From positions 186,001 through 250,000 of the forward strand of contig NZ_JAPFFT010000001.1 of assembly GCF_026241105.1 (NCBI RefSeq): a DNA stretch of 64,000 bases, in the 5' to 3' direction. Position numbers and translations under genes: made by a program. Shown piece by piece: positions 1 to 7,693 of the stretch; the first letter of the stretch is position 1, and each line of letters begins with the position of its first letter. The stretch is from Arthrobacter rhizophilus (GTDB taxonomy: Bacteria; Actinomycetota; Actinomycetes; Actinomycetales; Micrococcaceae). A model generated the notes under the pieces. It saw nothing but the letters and a program-made list of their open reading frames with translations. It did not search any database and was not told the origin of the DNA.

Positions 1-1000
1 GGGCGAGCTCGAAGAGTTCCCTGGCGTTGTCCGTCAAAACGTCTTGGCGCCAAGTGAAGGCAACGGACTTGAGAACGGCCAGCAAGGTACCCGGCGATGC
101 CAGGACCACGTTCCGGGAGAGGGCGTGGTCCAAAAGCGCCGGGTCCGCTTCCAGAGCCGCGGCAAGGATCGACTCTGCCGGCAGGAAGCAGATCACGAGC
201 TCGGGCGAATTGCCGGGGATGTCCCAATACTTTTTGGACCCCAGGGCATCCACGTGGGACTTGAGTGCCTTCGCATGAGCCAGCAGCAAGGCCTCTGTGC
301 TAGTTCCTCCCGACTGCATGCCATGGCCGTCCGTCTGCGACCAATTACCTGCCGAGAGTCCCGTGTTGCCCTGTTCTTGGGCGGCTAAGTAGGACGCCAG
401 CGGAACTTTGGCATCAACCACCAACTGCTTCCCCCCGGGCAGCTGGACAACCAGGTCAGGCCGGACGGCGTTGTCCACGGAAGCGGAATGCACCTGTTCG
501 TGGAAATCGACGTGCCGCAGCATGCCCGCGGCTTCCACCACCCGGCGCAGTTGGACTTCACCCCACTGCCCCCTTGCACTGTTGGACCGCAGGGCGGAGG
601 CCAGAGCGTGGGTGGAGCGCAGGAGCTGCTCATCGGACAAGCGGGCTTCCTGGAGCTGCTGGGCAAGCTGGCCGTACTGCTCCAAACGATCCCTTTCCAG
701 AAGCGAGACCTGTTGCTGGACGGCCGTCAGTTTCTCGGCAACGGGGGCAAGGGCACGCAACACACTGCCGTCCTGGTTCCTGGACTCGTTCAGTTCGCGG
801 TTCTGCGACGACAGAAGGCGCCGTTCGGCGTCGGCGGCTGCAAACTGGGCGTTCACCGTGGCAAGCCGCTCCGAGACGGCGTCGAAATCTTCTTCAAGGG
901 CGACGTTCCGGCGCCGAAACAGGACGAACCCTGCGACTATGCCGGCGGCGGCACCGAGAAGAAGCATCAACAACGCGAGTATCACTGCAAAACCATCCAT
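1..1000 (-). CDS. rmuC: DNA recombination protein RmuC, N-terminal part (cut by window edge)
   Basis: The gene reads off the left edge, so only about 333 N-terminal codons are present. RmuC proteins are membrane-anchored and restrain rearrangement at inverted repeats; the C-terminal half has a nuclease-like fold. Seen: start MDGFAVILALL, a hydrophobic segment at about residues 4-25 followed by arginines, a long helical, coiled-coil-like stretch, and then the family core RPDLVVQLPGGKQLVVDAKV at about residues 173-192, followed by a segment ending near LAAQEQGN. The chosen ATG at 1000 is the first in frame that keeps the membrane anchor intact. It is divergent from ychF. The C-terminal end cannot be judged. 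Confidence 0.88.
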   Translation of the reverse strand, partial: MDGFAVILALLMLLLGAAAGIVAGFVLFRRRNVALEEDFDAVSERLATVNAQFAAADAERRLLSSQNRELNESRNQDGSVLRALAPVAEKLTAVQQQVSLLERDRLEQYGQLAQQLQEARLSDEQLLRSTHALASALRSNSARGQWGEVQLRRVVEAAGMLRHVDFHEQVHSASVDNAVRPDLVVQLPGGKQLVVDAKVPLASYLAAQEQGNTGLSAGNWSQTDGHGMQSGGTSTEALLLAHAKALKSHVDALGSKKYWDIPGNSPELVICFLPAESILAAALEADPALLDHALSRNVVLASPGTLLAVLKSVAFTWRQDVLTDNARELFELA

Positions 1001-1108
1001 GTCACCAACCTTGGCACAGGGGCACGACAAAATAGGGAAAGGGGCTCACAGCACCCGGGACTGCGGTCCTCGGTTCTTCTCGGCAAACGGACAATGGGCC
1101 TCAGCGGG

Positions 1109-1122
1109 TAGAATCAATGCTC
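1109..1122 (+). promoter_or_regulatory. Candidate -10 box for leaderless ychF mRNA
   Basis: TAGAAT at 1109-1114 lies 8 bases before the GTG at 1123, and no Shine-Dalgarno sequence precedes that codon. This fits a leaderless transcript starting at or next to the GTG. No clear -35 hexamer is seen. Confidence 0.4.
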
Positions 1123-2208
1123 GTGGCTCTTACTATTGGCATCGTCGGACTGCCCAACGTCGGCAAATCAACCCTTTTCAACGCACTGACCCGCAACCAG
1201 GTGCTGGCCGCGAACTACCCGTTCGCCACCATCGAGCCAAATGTCGGCGTCGTCAACCTGCCGGACGCGCGCCTGCAGAAGTTGGCCGAGGTCTTCGGAT
1301 CGCAGCGGCTCCTGCCCGCCGTCGTCTCGTTCGTTGACATCGCGGGGATCGTCAAGGGCGCCTCGGAAGGCGAAGGCCTGGGCAACAAGTTCCTTGCGAA
1401 CATCCGCGAAGCAGAAGCCATCGCCCAGGTCATCCGCGTCTTCGATGACCCCGACGTCGTCCACGTCGATGGCAAAGTTGATCCGCGCTCGGACATTGAG
1501 ACGATCAACACCGAACTGATCCTGGCCGACCTCCAGACGATCGAAAAGGCCATTCCCCGGATCGAAAAAGAAGTCAAGATCAAGAAGCGGGAAGCCGCGG
1601 AACTCGCAGCAATCCTGGCTGCCCAGGCCGTGCTGGAACGCGGCGATACGATCTTCTCCTCGGCCAAGAGCGACAAGCTGGAGATGGAGCACCTCAAGGA
1701 ACTCAGCCTCCTCACGGCCAAGCCCTTCATCTACGTCTTCAATGCCGACGAGGGCATCCTGGGCAGCCCCGAAAAGCAGGAAGAACTCCGCGCCATGGTG
1801 GCCCCGGCGGACAGCATCTTCCTTGACGCCAAACTCGAATCGGATCTCGTTGAACTCGACGAGGAAGAAGCCCGCGAGATGCTTGAGATGAACGGCCAGG
1901 ACGAATCCGGGTTGGATCAGCTAGCGCGGGTCGGATTCCACACGCTCGGTCTACAGACCTACCTCACAGCTGGTCCGAAGGAAGCCCGCGCTTGGACCAT
2001 CCACCGAGGCGACACCGCGCCCCAGGCCGCAGGAGTCATCCACACGGATTTCCAGCGCGGATTCATCAAGGCCGAGGTTGTCTCCTTCGATGACCTCATC
2101 GCCGCCGGATCCATGGCAGAGGCCAAGTCCCGCGGCAAAGTCCGCATTGAGGGCAAAGAATACGTCATGGCCGACGGCGATGTGGTGGAGTTCCGCTTCA
2201 ACGTGTAA
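1123..2208 (+). CDS. ychF: Redox-regulated ATPase YchF (Obg-like)
   Basis: A universal P-loop protein of the Obg/OLA1 family that prefers ATP and associates with ribosomes. Seen: an N-terminal G1 loop in GIVGLPNVGKST, the switch region in NYPFATIEPNVG, the G3-like DIAG, a central coiled-coil arm rich in Glu/Lys, and a C-terminal TGS domain ending YVMADGDVVEFRFNV. The length (361 residues) is normal. The GTG at 1123 gives the family's usual start (M)ALTIGIVGLPN; an ATG two codons upstream is possible but sits too close to the TAGAAT box. The gene is single and divergent from rmuC. Confidence 0.95.
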   Translation: MALTIGIVGLPNVGKSTLFNALTRNQVLAANYPFATIEPNVGVVNLPDARLQKLAEVFGSQRLLPAVVSFVDIAGIVKGASEGEGLGNKFLANIREAEAIAQVIRVFDDPDVVHVDGKVDPRSDIETINTELILADLQTIEKAIPRIEKEVKIKKREAAELAAILAAQAVLERGDTIFSSAKSDKLEMEHLKELSLLTAKPFIYVFNADEGILGSPEKQEELRAMVAPADSIFLDAKLESDLVELDEEEAREMLEMNGQDESGLDQLARVGFHTLGLQTYLTAGPKEARAWTIHRGDTAPQAAGVIHTDFQRGFIKAEVVSFDDLIAAGSMAEAKSRGKVRIEGKEYVMADGDVVEFRFNV

Positions 2209-2264
2209 CCTCCCGGGCCAGGGCAAGAAGTAGCCGGTCCTAGCGTGTCCCGAGGAGTGCAGCC

Positions 2265-2377
2265 GTGTGTAAACCGTGGTTTTCTGCCGATGCCATTGCT
2301 GCACATCTCGGCGTGACCAAGGAGACCGTCTACATAAGGGGATCGCCGAACGCTCCGTGCCGGCCCAATTCCCTTAG
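2265..2377 (+). pseudogene. Remnant of an excisionase-type HTH gene
   Basis: The first 23 codons (MCKPWFSADAIAAHLGVTKE then TVY) match the start of excisionase-family (MerR-like winged-helix) DNA-binding proteins. After TVYI the frame is lost: the expected continuation IAERSVPA is found one frame over (2342-2365), and that frame ends at a stop at 2375-2377. A complete member would continue about 40 residues with a GRLWKF-like strand, which is absent. So this is a frameshifted and truncated copy. Its 3' end abuts the stop codon of the convergent gene that follows, which suggests that DNA was joined here. Confidence 0.6.
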
Positions 2378-3141
2378 AACAGCGGCCAGGGCACCGCCGG
2401 CATCTCACCGCTCGGAGCCGGAAACCGCCCTGCCAAGCGCAACCGGTCGCAGCGCGCGGCGAGCGATGCGATTTCTTCGGCGCTGAGCAATTCCGCCAGG
2501 TTTCGGCCCAGCCCGCCGTGCAGTCCTTCGCTGACACGATCGATGCCCTCGCGTTCCTCGGCGGTCAGAGCGTCTCCCAGCCATCCCCACAGCACCGTGC
2601 GCAGCTTGTGGTCACGGTGAAAGGTGAGCCCATGGTCCACGCCGTGCCGGTGTCCGTCCGTCATGGCAAGAACGTGGTCGCCTTTGCGGTCGGCGTTGTT
2701 GACGATCGTGTCGAACACCGCCATTCGTCTGAGCGCTGGCGAGTCTTCGTGAACGAGGGTGACCATCCGTCCGTTCTCATCTCGTCCCTCGAGAACGTGT
2801 TTCCAGCCCGTCTCCGGCACGTGGTCTGTCGCCACCAGGTTCACGGCGTTTTGTGCGGGGTCTTGCTCCTGCCAGAGCTGCACCATTCCTTCGCCCATCG
2901 GACCATCGCGCAGCCAGGTGCGCGGCACGATGTCCCAGCCGAAGGCCCGCGAGACAAGGTAGGCGGCCACCTCCCGGTGTGCCAGGGTGCCGTGGGGAAA
3001 GTCCCACAGCGGAGTTTCGCCTGCTATCGGCTTGTAGACGACCACCACGTCGCCGATGCTGCCCAGAAATGTAGCGTTTGAAGCCGTCGTGATGCGGCCG
3101 GTGAGCGTCAGCTCGGCGGTCACTAGGTCCGGCGTTGGCAT
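2374..3141 (-). CDS. SCO1664-family protein (kinase-like fold)
   Basis: A 255-residue protein of the actinobacterial SCO1664 family, whose members look like PI3/4-kinase or HipA-type ATP-binding proteins; the substrate is unknown. Seen: an N-terminal beta-rich part with VVYKPIAGE (likely ATP-binding lysine), GWDIVPRTWLRDGP, the catalytic-loop-like NNADRKGDHVL and the metal-binding-like VDHGLTFH. I chose the ATG at 3141 because it shares its A with the TGA stop of the DUF3090 gene (TGATG) and has GAGG 6 bases before it. Last gene of a three-gene operon with DUF3090 and a phosphomutase; as I recall this trio is often near mshC, which is not in this window. Confidence 0.8.
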   Translation of the reverse strand: MPTPDLVTAELTLTGRITTASNATFLGSIGDVVVVYKPIAGETPLWDFPHGTLAHREVAAYLVSRAFGWDIVPRTWLRDGPMGEGMVQLWQEQDPAQNAVNLVATDHVPETGWKHVLEGRDENGRMVTLVHEDSPALRRMAVFDTIVNNADRKGDHVLAMTDGHRHGVDHGLTFHRDHKLRTVLWGWLGDALTAEEREGIDRVSEGLHGGLGRNLAELLSAEEIASLAARCDRLRLAGRFPAPSGEMPAVPWPLF

Positions 3142-3695
3142 CAGACCTCGGGAAGGGTGCAGATGTGCCCGTCGGCCTCTATGGGGTAACCGCAGAGCGA
3201 GCACGTCGGACGCCCGGCGCCCACGATCTCACGGGTGCGCTTGGCGAATGCGCGGGCGGTGCCGACCGGCATTCGCACCAGCAGCATTTCGGGCTCGTTA
3301 GCGCCGCCCTCATCAAGCGATGCGTCGTTGTCATCAGCATCGGCATCGGTGATGGGGTAGGCCTCTAGTAGGACCTGGGCCGTGGTTGGGTCCCAACCTA
3401 AGCTCATGGCGCCGGTTCGGAACTGCTCCTGAACGGCGTCGAGCTGGTCATTGTCGACAAGTTCAATGGGGGTACTCGTGGGAACGCTGAAGGGGTTGCC
3501 CTCGACGGTGATGAGCTGGTCGAGAATTTCGTCGATCTTCTCCGCGAGCAGAGCCGACTGCTGTTTCTCCAGGGCGATACTCACGATCTGCGTCCCTGCG
3601 CGCACCTGCAGGTAGAACGTGCGCGCCCCCGGAAGGCCAATGGTGCCGACGACGACGCGATCAGGCCAGGCAAACTCGTGAACACGTGTAGGCAT
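3141..3695 (-). CDS. DUF3090 family protein
   Basis: A 184-residue actinobacterial protein of unknown function. Seen: the family start VHEFAWPDRVVVGTIGLPG, the pattern FYLQVRAG, a middle acidic region, and a C-terminal probable zinc site C-x2-C ... H-x-C in CSLCGYPIEADGHIC. It lies between the phosphomutase (25 bases upstream) and the SCO1664-family gene (1-base overlap downstream), so the three are probably co-transcribed. The zinc-ribbon-like tail suggests a structural metal site; no catalytic role can be read. Confidence 0.85.
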   Translation of the reverse strand: MPTRVHEFAWPDRVVVGTIGLPGARTFYLQVRAGTQIVSIALEKQQSALLAEKIDEILDQLITVEGNPFSVPTSTPIELVDNDQLDAVQEQFRTGAMSLGWDPTTAQVLLEAYPITDADADDNDASLDEGGANEPEMLLVRMPVGTARAFAKRTREIVGAGRPTCSLCGYPIEADGHICTLPEV

Positions 3696-3719
3696 GTCAG
3701 TATTTTAGGCCAAAGAGGC

Positions 3720-4412
3720 TCATGGCGCCTTTTGCCCTGCCCCGCCGCCCACCGGCGCATCCCCAGAGTGGATGCCGTTCGAGAGCCACGACAGATCACC
3801 TGCTTCGGTGTTGGTCGCGTAGACGGTCGGCCGGCTAGCGCCGTAGCGCACGATCGATACGGAGGCGGGGCTCACGTTAATACGCTGGAACAGGTCAAGG
3901 TGCATGCCGAGCGCGTCGGCGAGGATTGACTTGATGACGTCACCGTGACTCACCGCCACCCAGACGGCCCCTGGCCCGTACTCGGCTTCGAAGGCTGCAT
4001 CGTGGCGTCGAATCGCTGCCACCGACCGAGCCTGCATCGCGGCCATGGATTCACCGCCGGGAAAGACGACGGCGGACGGTTGCGACTGCACAACCGGCCA
4101 CAAATCCTCGGTCGCGAGATCACTGAGCGTGCGGCCCTGCCACTGGCCGTAATCGCACTCGGTGAGATCGAGATCGACCGGCGCGTACGGCGTGCCAGCC
4201 TGGCGATCGAGGATGAGTTGGGCGGTCTGCTGACAACGCTCAAGAGGGCTCGACACCACCCCGACCAAGGGCACGGCCGCGAGCCGGTCCCCGGTCCGAG
4301 CCGCCTGGTCGCGTCCGATCTGGTCCAGGCTGACGCCGAAGGCCCGACCGGCCAGCAGCCCAGTGGCATTGGCTGTGGTGCGGCCGTGCCTCACGAGAAT
4401 AACTGTCGCCAT
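3720..4412 (-). CDS. Histidine phosphatase family protein (MSMEG_4193-type phosphomutase)
   Basis: A 230-residue member of the phosphoglycerate-mutase-like histidine phosphatase superfamily. The nucleophilic histidine lies in VILVRHGRTTAN, the second arginine in SSPLERCQQTA, the acid in ECDYGQWQGRTL, and the second histidine in WVAVSHGDVIKS. Membership of the MSMEG_4193 group is inferred from its neighbours (DUF3090 and SCO1664 family), which form a conserved actinobacterial trio. The physiological substrate is not known. First gene of the operon. Confidence 0.87.
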   Translation of the reverse strand: MATVILVRHGRTTANATGLLAGRAFGVSLDQIGRDQAARTGDRLAAVPLVGVVSSPLERCQQTAQLILDRQAGTPYAPVDLDLTECDYGQWQGRTLSDLATEDLWPVVQSQPSAVVFPGGESMAAMQARSVAAIRRHDAAFEAEYGPGAVWVAVSHGDVIKSILADALGMHLDLFQRINVSPASVSIVRYGASRPTVYATNTEAGDLSWLSNGIHSGDAPVGGGAGQKAP

Positions 4413-4454
4413 CCACCCAGCCTAACCACCCGCAGTAGTCGAGCGAAAAGTCGC

Positions 4455-5234
4455 TTAGCCCCGACGGGCGACATCCTGGCTCAGAATATTGGGCCAGGTT
4501 TCGACATCTCCTGGGGTGCGGGCGACCGTCAGCGTTGCTTGCGGGAGCAGTGCGGCAAGGGATTCCGCGGTTGACAGCGGGTGGCCCGGATCATCGACCC
4601 ACGCCAAGATTGTCGTCGGTACGTCGATTCGCGCGATGGCCCCAGGAGCAGGCAGATCGCTGAGTGCCGCGCCTCGAAACAACGACGGCAATAGGGCGTC
4701 GGCGACATCGGGCACCGTCTCCGGCGCTCCAATTGTGGCCGGCGGCGGCGTTGCTCCGCGCGTGGTGGCGAGGAATTCCTCGACACCAACAGATTCGATT
4801 AGCGCTGCGGCAACTCGGTAGTTTGCAGCCTGTGCAGCTCGGGTTTCCCACGCGGTGGGTGGCACCATAAGCGTGAGCCCGGTAAAGCGGTCTGGCTCGC
4901 GGGAAGCGGCGTGCAAGAGTGTGCCGGTACCCATTGAGGGACCAACTCCGTGGACACGTTCGCCTGGGAACCAGTGATCGAGCAGTCGCAGGAGGTCGTC
5001 GGCGAGGTTTTGCCATTGATATTCCTCGGGAACCTTCCGCCCCGTCGACCGGCCATGGCCGCGCGCGTCGTACCGCAGCAGTCGAGTTCCACTAAGCCCT
5101 CGACCGAGATCAAGGTTGAGCACCCGATCGTGCGCGCGGCTTGAGGTAAGGCCATGCAATTGGACAACCGGGTGTCCACCTTCGTCGCTCAAAGCAACCG
5201 CAAGCTCGGCTCCGGGAACTTCGAAAGTGGGCAT
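4455..5234 (-). CDS. Alpha/beta-fold hydrolase
   Basis: A 259-residue cytosolic alpha/beta hydrolase. Seen: the strand-loop VVQLHGLTSSR (oxyanion hole), YDARGHGRSTG, the nucleophile elbow GPSMG within VHGVGPSMGTGT, and a late DPGHP. In most relatives the last catalytic histidine stands just before the final helix; here that place reads VARTPGDVETWP, with no histidine, so the catalytic His may be that of DPGHP or the enzyme may be altered. The ATG at 5234 is preferred over an upstream in-frame ATG because GAGGAG lies 4 bases before it. Substrate unknown. Confidence 0.75.
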   Translation of the reverse strand: MPTFEVPGAELAVALSDEGGHPVVQLHGLTSSRAHDRVLNLDLGRGLSGTRLLRYDARGHGRSTGRKVPEEYQWQNLADDLLRLLDHWFPGERVHGVGPSMGTGTLLHAASREPDRFTGLTLMVPPTAWETRAAQAANYRVAAALIESVGVEEFLATTRGATPPPATIGAPETVPDVADALLPSLFRGAALSDLPAPGAIARIDVPTTILAWVDDPGHPLSTAESLAALLPQATLTVARTPGDVETWPNILSQDVARRG

Positions 5235-5280
5235 CAGGCTCCTCGTTTCGTGACTGACCGCGTCACGTCGAGCGGCCGCG

Positions 5281-5318
5281 TTGAACATTCAGGCTATCCG
5301 GGGCGATAGGATACTGCC
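5281..5318 (+). promoter_or_regulatory. Candidate promoter of the condensation/GNAT gene
   Basis: TTGAAC at 5281-5286 and TAGGAT at 5307-5312 with 20 bases between them; the TAGGAT box ends 6 bases before the ATG at 5319, so the transcript would be leaderless. The spacer is longer than the usual 17. Confidence 0.4.
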
Positions 5319-7085
5319 ATGCGGCTGACCAACGTCACGCACCTGCGCCTCCCGTTCGGACGACTTTGGGGCTACGACGTCAGTGTGTCTGCGCTCGACC
5401 AACGTCTTCCAGTGTCCTTTGACCAGCGGCTCCACGTGGGGGCAGGCGACCGCCCCGGCTCCTGGATGGCATTGTCTTTTCGGCTGCCTTCACCAACTCG
5501 TCGTGAGTCAATTGCCGATGCCTGGCTGGCTGTCGTCGCCCGTCACGGCACACTGCGAACGGCATTTGTGCCCGGCGCGGATGGTGATCCGGAGCTTCAC
5601 GAAATCAATGTTGGTCCGGGAACCTGGGTCGAGCATCAGGTATCTCCCGGCCAGGCCGTCAATGACGCGGTGCGGGACATTCTCGATGCCGCATGTTCGC
5701 CATACCAACAGCCCTCACACCGGCTGTGCGTATTGGAGACTGCTGCTGGACTCACCGTCGTGATTGCGGCCGACCACGCCCACGTCGATATGTGGTCGAT
5801 GCTGGTGATCGCGCGAGACCTGCTCTCGGCGCTCGATGCTGGGAGGGCGGGCCGTGAACCGTTGCCCGGGCCAGCGCCCGCATTTGTTGAACACACTCAA
5901 GCACTGCTAGATCGGAATGCGGCGCCGGACCATGTGCGTCAGCGATGGGAAGACATCATCGGGGAAAGCGGCGGCGTCATGCCGCAATTCCCACTGCCCC
6001 TGGGTGCGCCCGATCCGCAGCGCGAGCGTGTAGAAGTTCGCGATGTGTTCGATCTCGACGACGGTGCGGCATTTGCTGCGCAGGCCCGCGACGACGGCGT
6101 CTCGACGCTCGCACTCGCTGTTGTTGCGATGACAGCGGTGACCCGCGAGTTGGCGGGAACCCCGCTGCGAGCTGTTTTTCCCGTGCACAGCCGCTTCGAC
6201 GACCGCTGGCATGACTCAGTCGGCTGGTTCATTACTAATTCGGTACTTGAGTCGGCGGTCGCCGAGCCGCGCGCTGCGGCGGCCGCGGTAAAAGAAGCTG
6301 TGCAGCTTGGCTCGTGGCCGCTCGCGGACGTGCTGGCTCCATGGGGCTGCATGCCCGTAGCTCCTGGTATGTTCGCGATCTCCTGGCTGGACCTGCGCAG
6401 ACTGCCGGTGCGAATCGACTCTGTCGGACTCGACGCCCATTACGTGAGCGCGACAATCGACACCGACGGCGTCATGCTTTGGTTCATCCTGGATGAGTCC
6501 GGTCTGCACTTGAGATGCCGTTATCCCGACACCGTTGAGGCTCGAGCCAACGTCGGCGGATGGCTTGATCTGCTGGTCGCTCGTTTGCAGGCAGATGCGC
6601 GATCCTCAGTTCGAGGACTGCTGCGGGTGGCGGGCCGGACCTTCAGGCTGGAACGGGCGAGTCGCGATGATGTCGAGGCCATCGCCGCGCTCCTGTCTGA
6701 TGATCAGTTCGGTCCCGATCGTGAGTGCGTCGAGCTCGAACGATACGAGGCGGCCTACAACTTGGTTGTTCGCGACAGTTCCAACTATCTGGGGGTTGTC
6801 CGCAATGATGCCGATCGCATCGTTGCCACAATGCAATTGACCGTCATTCCAGGTCTTTCCCGGGGTGGTTCTTCCCGACTACAGATCGAGGGACTGCGAG
6901 TTGCGGCCGCGGAACGCTCCCATGGCTTGGGCACCGCGATGCTTGAGTGGGCACACAATTTTGGGCGTGCGCGTGGTGCGCAGCTGGCACAGGTGACCAC
7001 CGACGAAGCACGGGAACGGGCTCGAGCCTTCTACACGCGACTCGGATATCGGACTGCCCACGTAGGACTGAAACGGAGCATATAG
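5319..7085 (+). CDS. Condensation-domain / GNAT acetyltransferase fusion protein
   Basis: A 588-residue two-domain protein. Residues ~20-430 resemble an NRPS condensation or PapA-type acyltransferase domain: the core HxxxD active-site pattern is present in DHAHVDMWS, with a later segment FPVHSRFDDRW that occupies the place of the family's second conserved region. Residues ~435-588 form a GNAT domain with acetyl-CoA-binding motif A in RSHGLGTAMLEWAHNFGRARG and FYTRLGYR near the end. There is no carrier-protein or adenylation domain and no other secondary-metabolite gene nearby, so it is not part of a recognisable NRPS cluster. The joining of the two acyltransferase folds is unusual. Product unknown. 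Confidence 0.7.
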   Translation: MRLTNVTHLRLPFGRLWGYDVSVSALDQRLPVSFDQRLHVGAGDRPGSWMALSFRLPSPTRRESIADAWLAVVARHGTLRTAFVPGADGDPELHEINVGPGTWVEHQVSPGQAVNDAVRDILDAACSPYQQPSHRLCVLETAAGLTVVIAADHAHVDMWSMLVIARDLLSALDAGRAGREPLPGPAPAFVEHTQALLDRNAAPDHVRQRWEDIIGESGGVMPQFPLPLGAPDPQRERVEVRDVFDLDDGAAFAAQARDDGVSTLALAVVAMTAVTRELAGTPLRAVFPVHSRFDDRWHDSVGWFITNSVLESAVAEPRAAAAAVKEAVQLGSWPLADVLAPWGCMPVAPGMFAISWLDLRRLPVRIDSVGLDAHYVSATIDTDGVMLWFILDESGLHLRCRYPDTVEARANVGGWLDLLVARLQADARSSVRGLLRVAGRTFRLERASRDDVEAIAALLSDDQFGPDRECVELERYEAAYNLVVRDSSNYLGVVRNDADRIVATMQLTVIPGLSRGGSSRLQIEGLRVAAAERSHGLGTAMLEWAHNFGRARGAQLAQVTTDEARERARAFYTRLGYRTAHVGLKRSI

Positions 7086-7103
7086 AAGTCGGCACAGGCC
7101 AGG

Positions 7104-7307
7104 CTAGTCTGTTTTCGGATACCAGACCACAGTCGCAGGTTCATCGTCGTGAGGTGCATTGTCTGGCTCGTCCACATCAGGTTGGCCGTGGGCCAAACCA
7201 GACCATTGGTACTCTCCGCCCGGGTGAATCTCCGGGAAGTCCGATACCTCGCCCTCGCTGCTTTCTTTGTCACGGGGACCGCCCTCGTAAGTGAATTTTT
7301 CGCCCAT
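7104..7307 (-). CDS. Small acidic hypothetical protein
   Basis: A 67-residue protein beginning MGEKFTYEGGPRDKESSEGE and ending VVWYPKTD. It is very acidic and polar, has no membrane segment or known motif, and its composition (many Asp, Glu, Pro, Gly) suggests disorder. The ATG at 7307 is chosen because GAGGAG precedes it closely; a longer frame starts further upstream without such a site. It is convergent with the condensation/GNAT gene. I do not recognise a family with certainty. Confidence 0.5.
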   Translation of the reverse strand: MGEKFTYEGGPRDKESSEGEVSDFPEIHPGGEYQWSGLAHGQPDVDEPDNAPHDDEPATVVWYPKTD

Positions 7308-7366
7308 ACTCCTCAACGTAAGCCCCGGGACCCTGCCTGCATACCCCTTGAGCATGCCTGCGGCTC

Positions 7367-7395
7367 CTGAACCCGATCGAGGGTGATCCTACGAT
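7367..7395 (+). promoter_or_regulatory. Candidate promoter of a small RNA
   Basis: CTGAAC at 7367-7372, then 17 bases, then TACGAT at 7390-7395. It would start transcription near 7400, immediately upstream of a structured stretch ending in an intrinsic terminator. No open reading frame follows at a suitable distance. Confidence 0.4.
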
Positions 7396-7399
7396 CTCT

Positions 7400-7480
7400 T
7401 CTCCAGGTTTCTGCCTGTCATCTTCAGTGATGGAGAATTAACTTATACGAGCCCCGGTTCGCCTTGAACCGGGGCTTTTG
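7400..7480 (+). ncRNA. Candidate structured small RNA with its own terminator
   Basis: An ~80-base stretch between a promoter-like pair and an intrinsic terminator, in a 386-base region without genes. TTCTCCA (7399-7405) pairs perfectly with TGGAGAA (7431-7437); inside that pair are two smaller helices (AGG/CCT, and TCA/TGA flanking CTTCAG), giving a three-way-junction-like fold, followed by the terminator hairpin. The neighbouring genes point away (7104-7307 on minus; next plus gene at 7694), so the terminator is hard to explain otherwise except as a distant end for the 5319-7085 gene. I recognise no RNA family. Confidence 0.4.
7450..7480 (+). terminator. Intrinsic terminator
   Basis: An 11-base perfect stem, AGCCCCGGTTC / GAACCGGGGCT, with a 5-base loop, followed by TTTT. 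The opposite strand has no T tract, so it works on the plus strand. Confidence 0.8.
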
Positions 7481-7693
7481 TCATGAGGGCTGGATCATGG
7501 AAGCACTTGGACGTCCTTCAATGATTGCATCTCGATAACAAACTTTACTGCCGGGAAACTTTGGACCCAAACATCCGGTCCGGGCGCTAGGCTACTGCTC
7601 ATGTGAGACGAGCCACAAGCCTGCTGAGGGGGTTGTGGCAGTCTGCCGGAGTCAACAGCGCCGGCTTTTTCCACTCAAAAAATAGGAGGCGGA

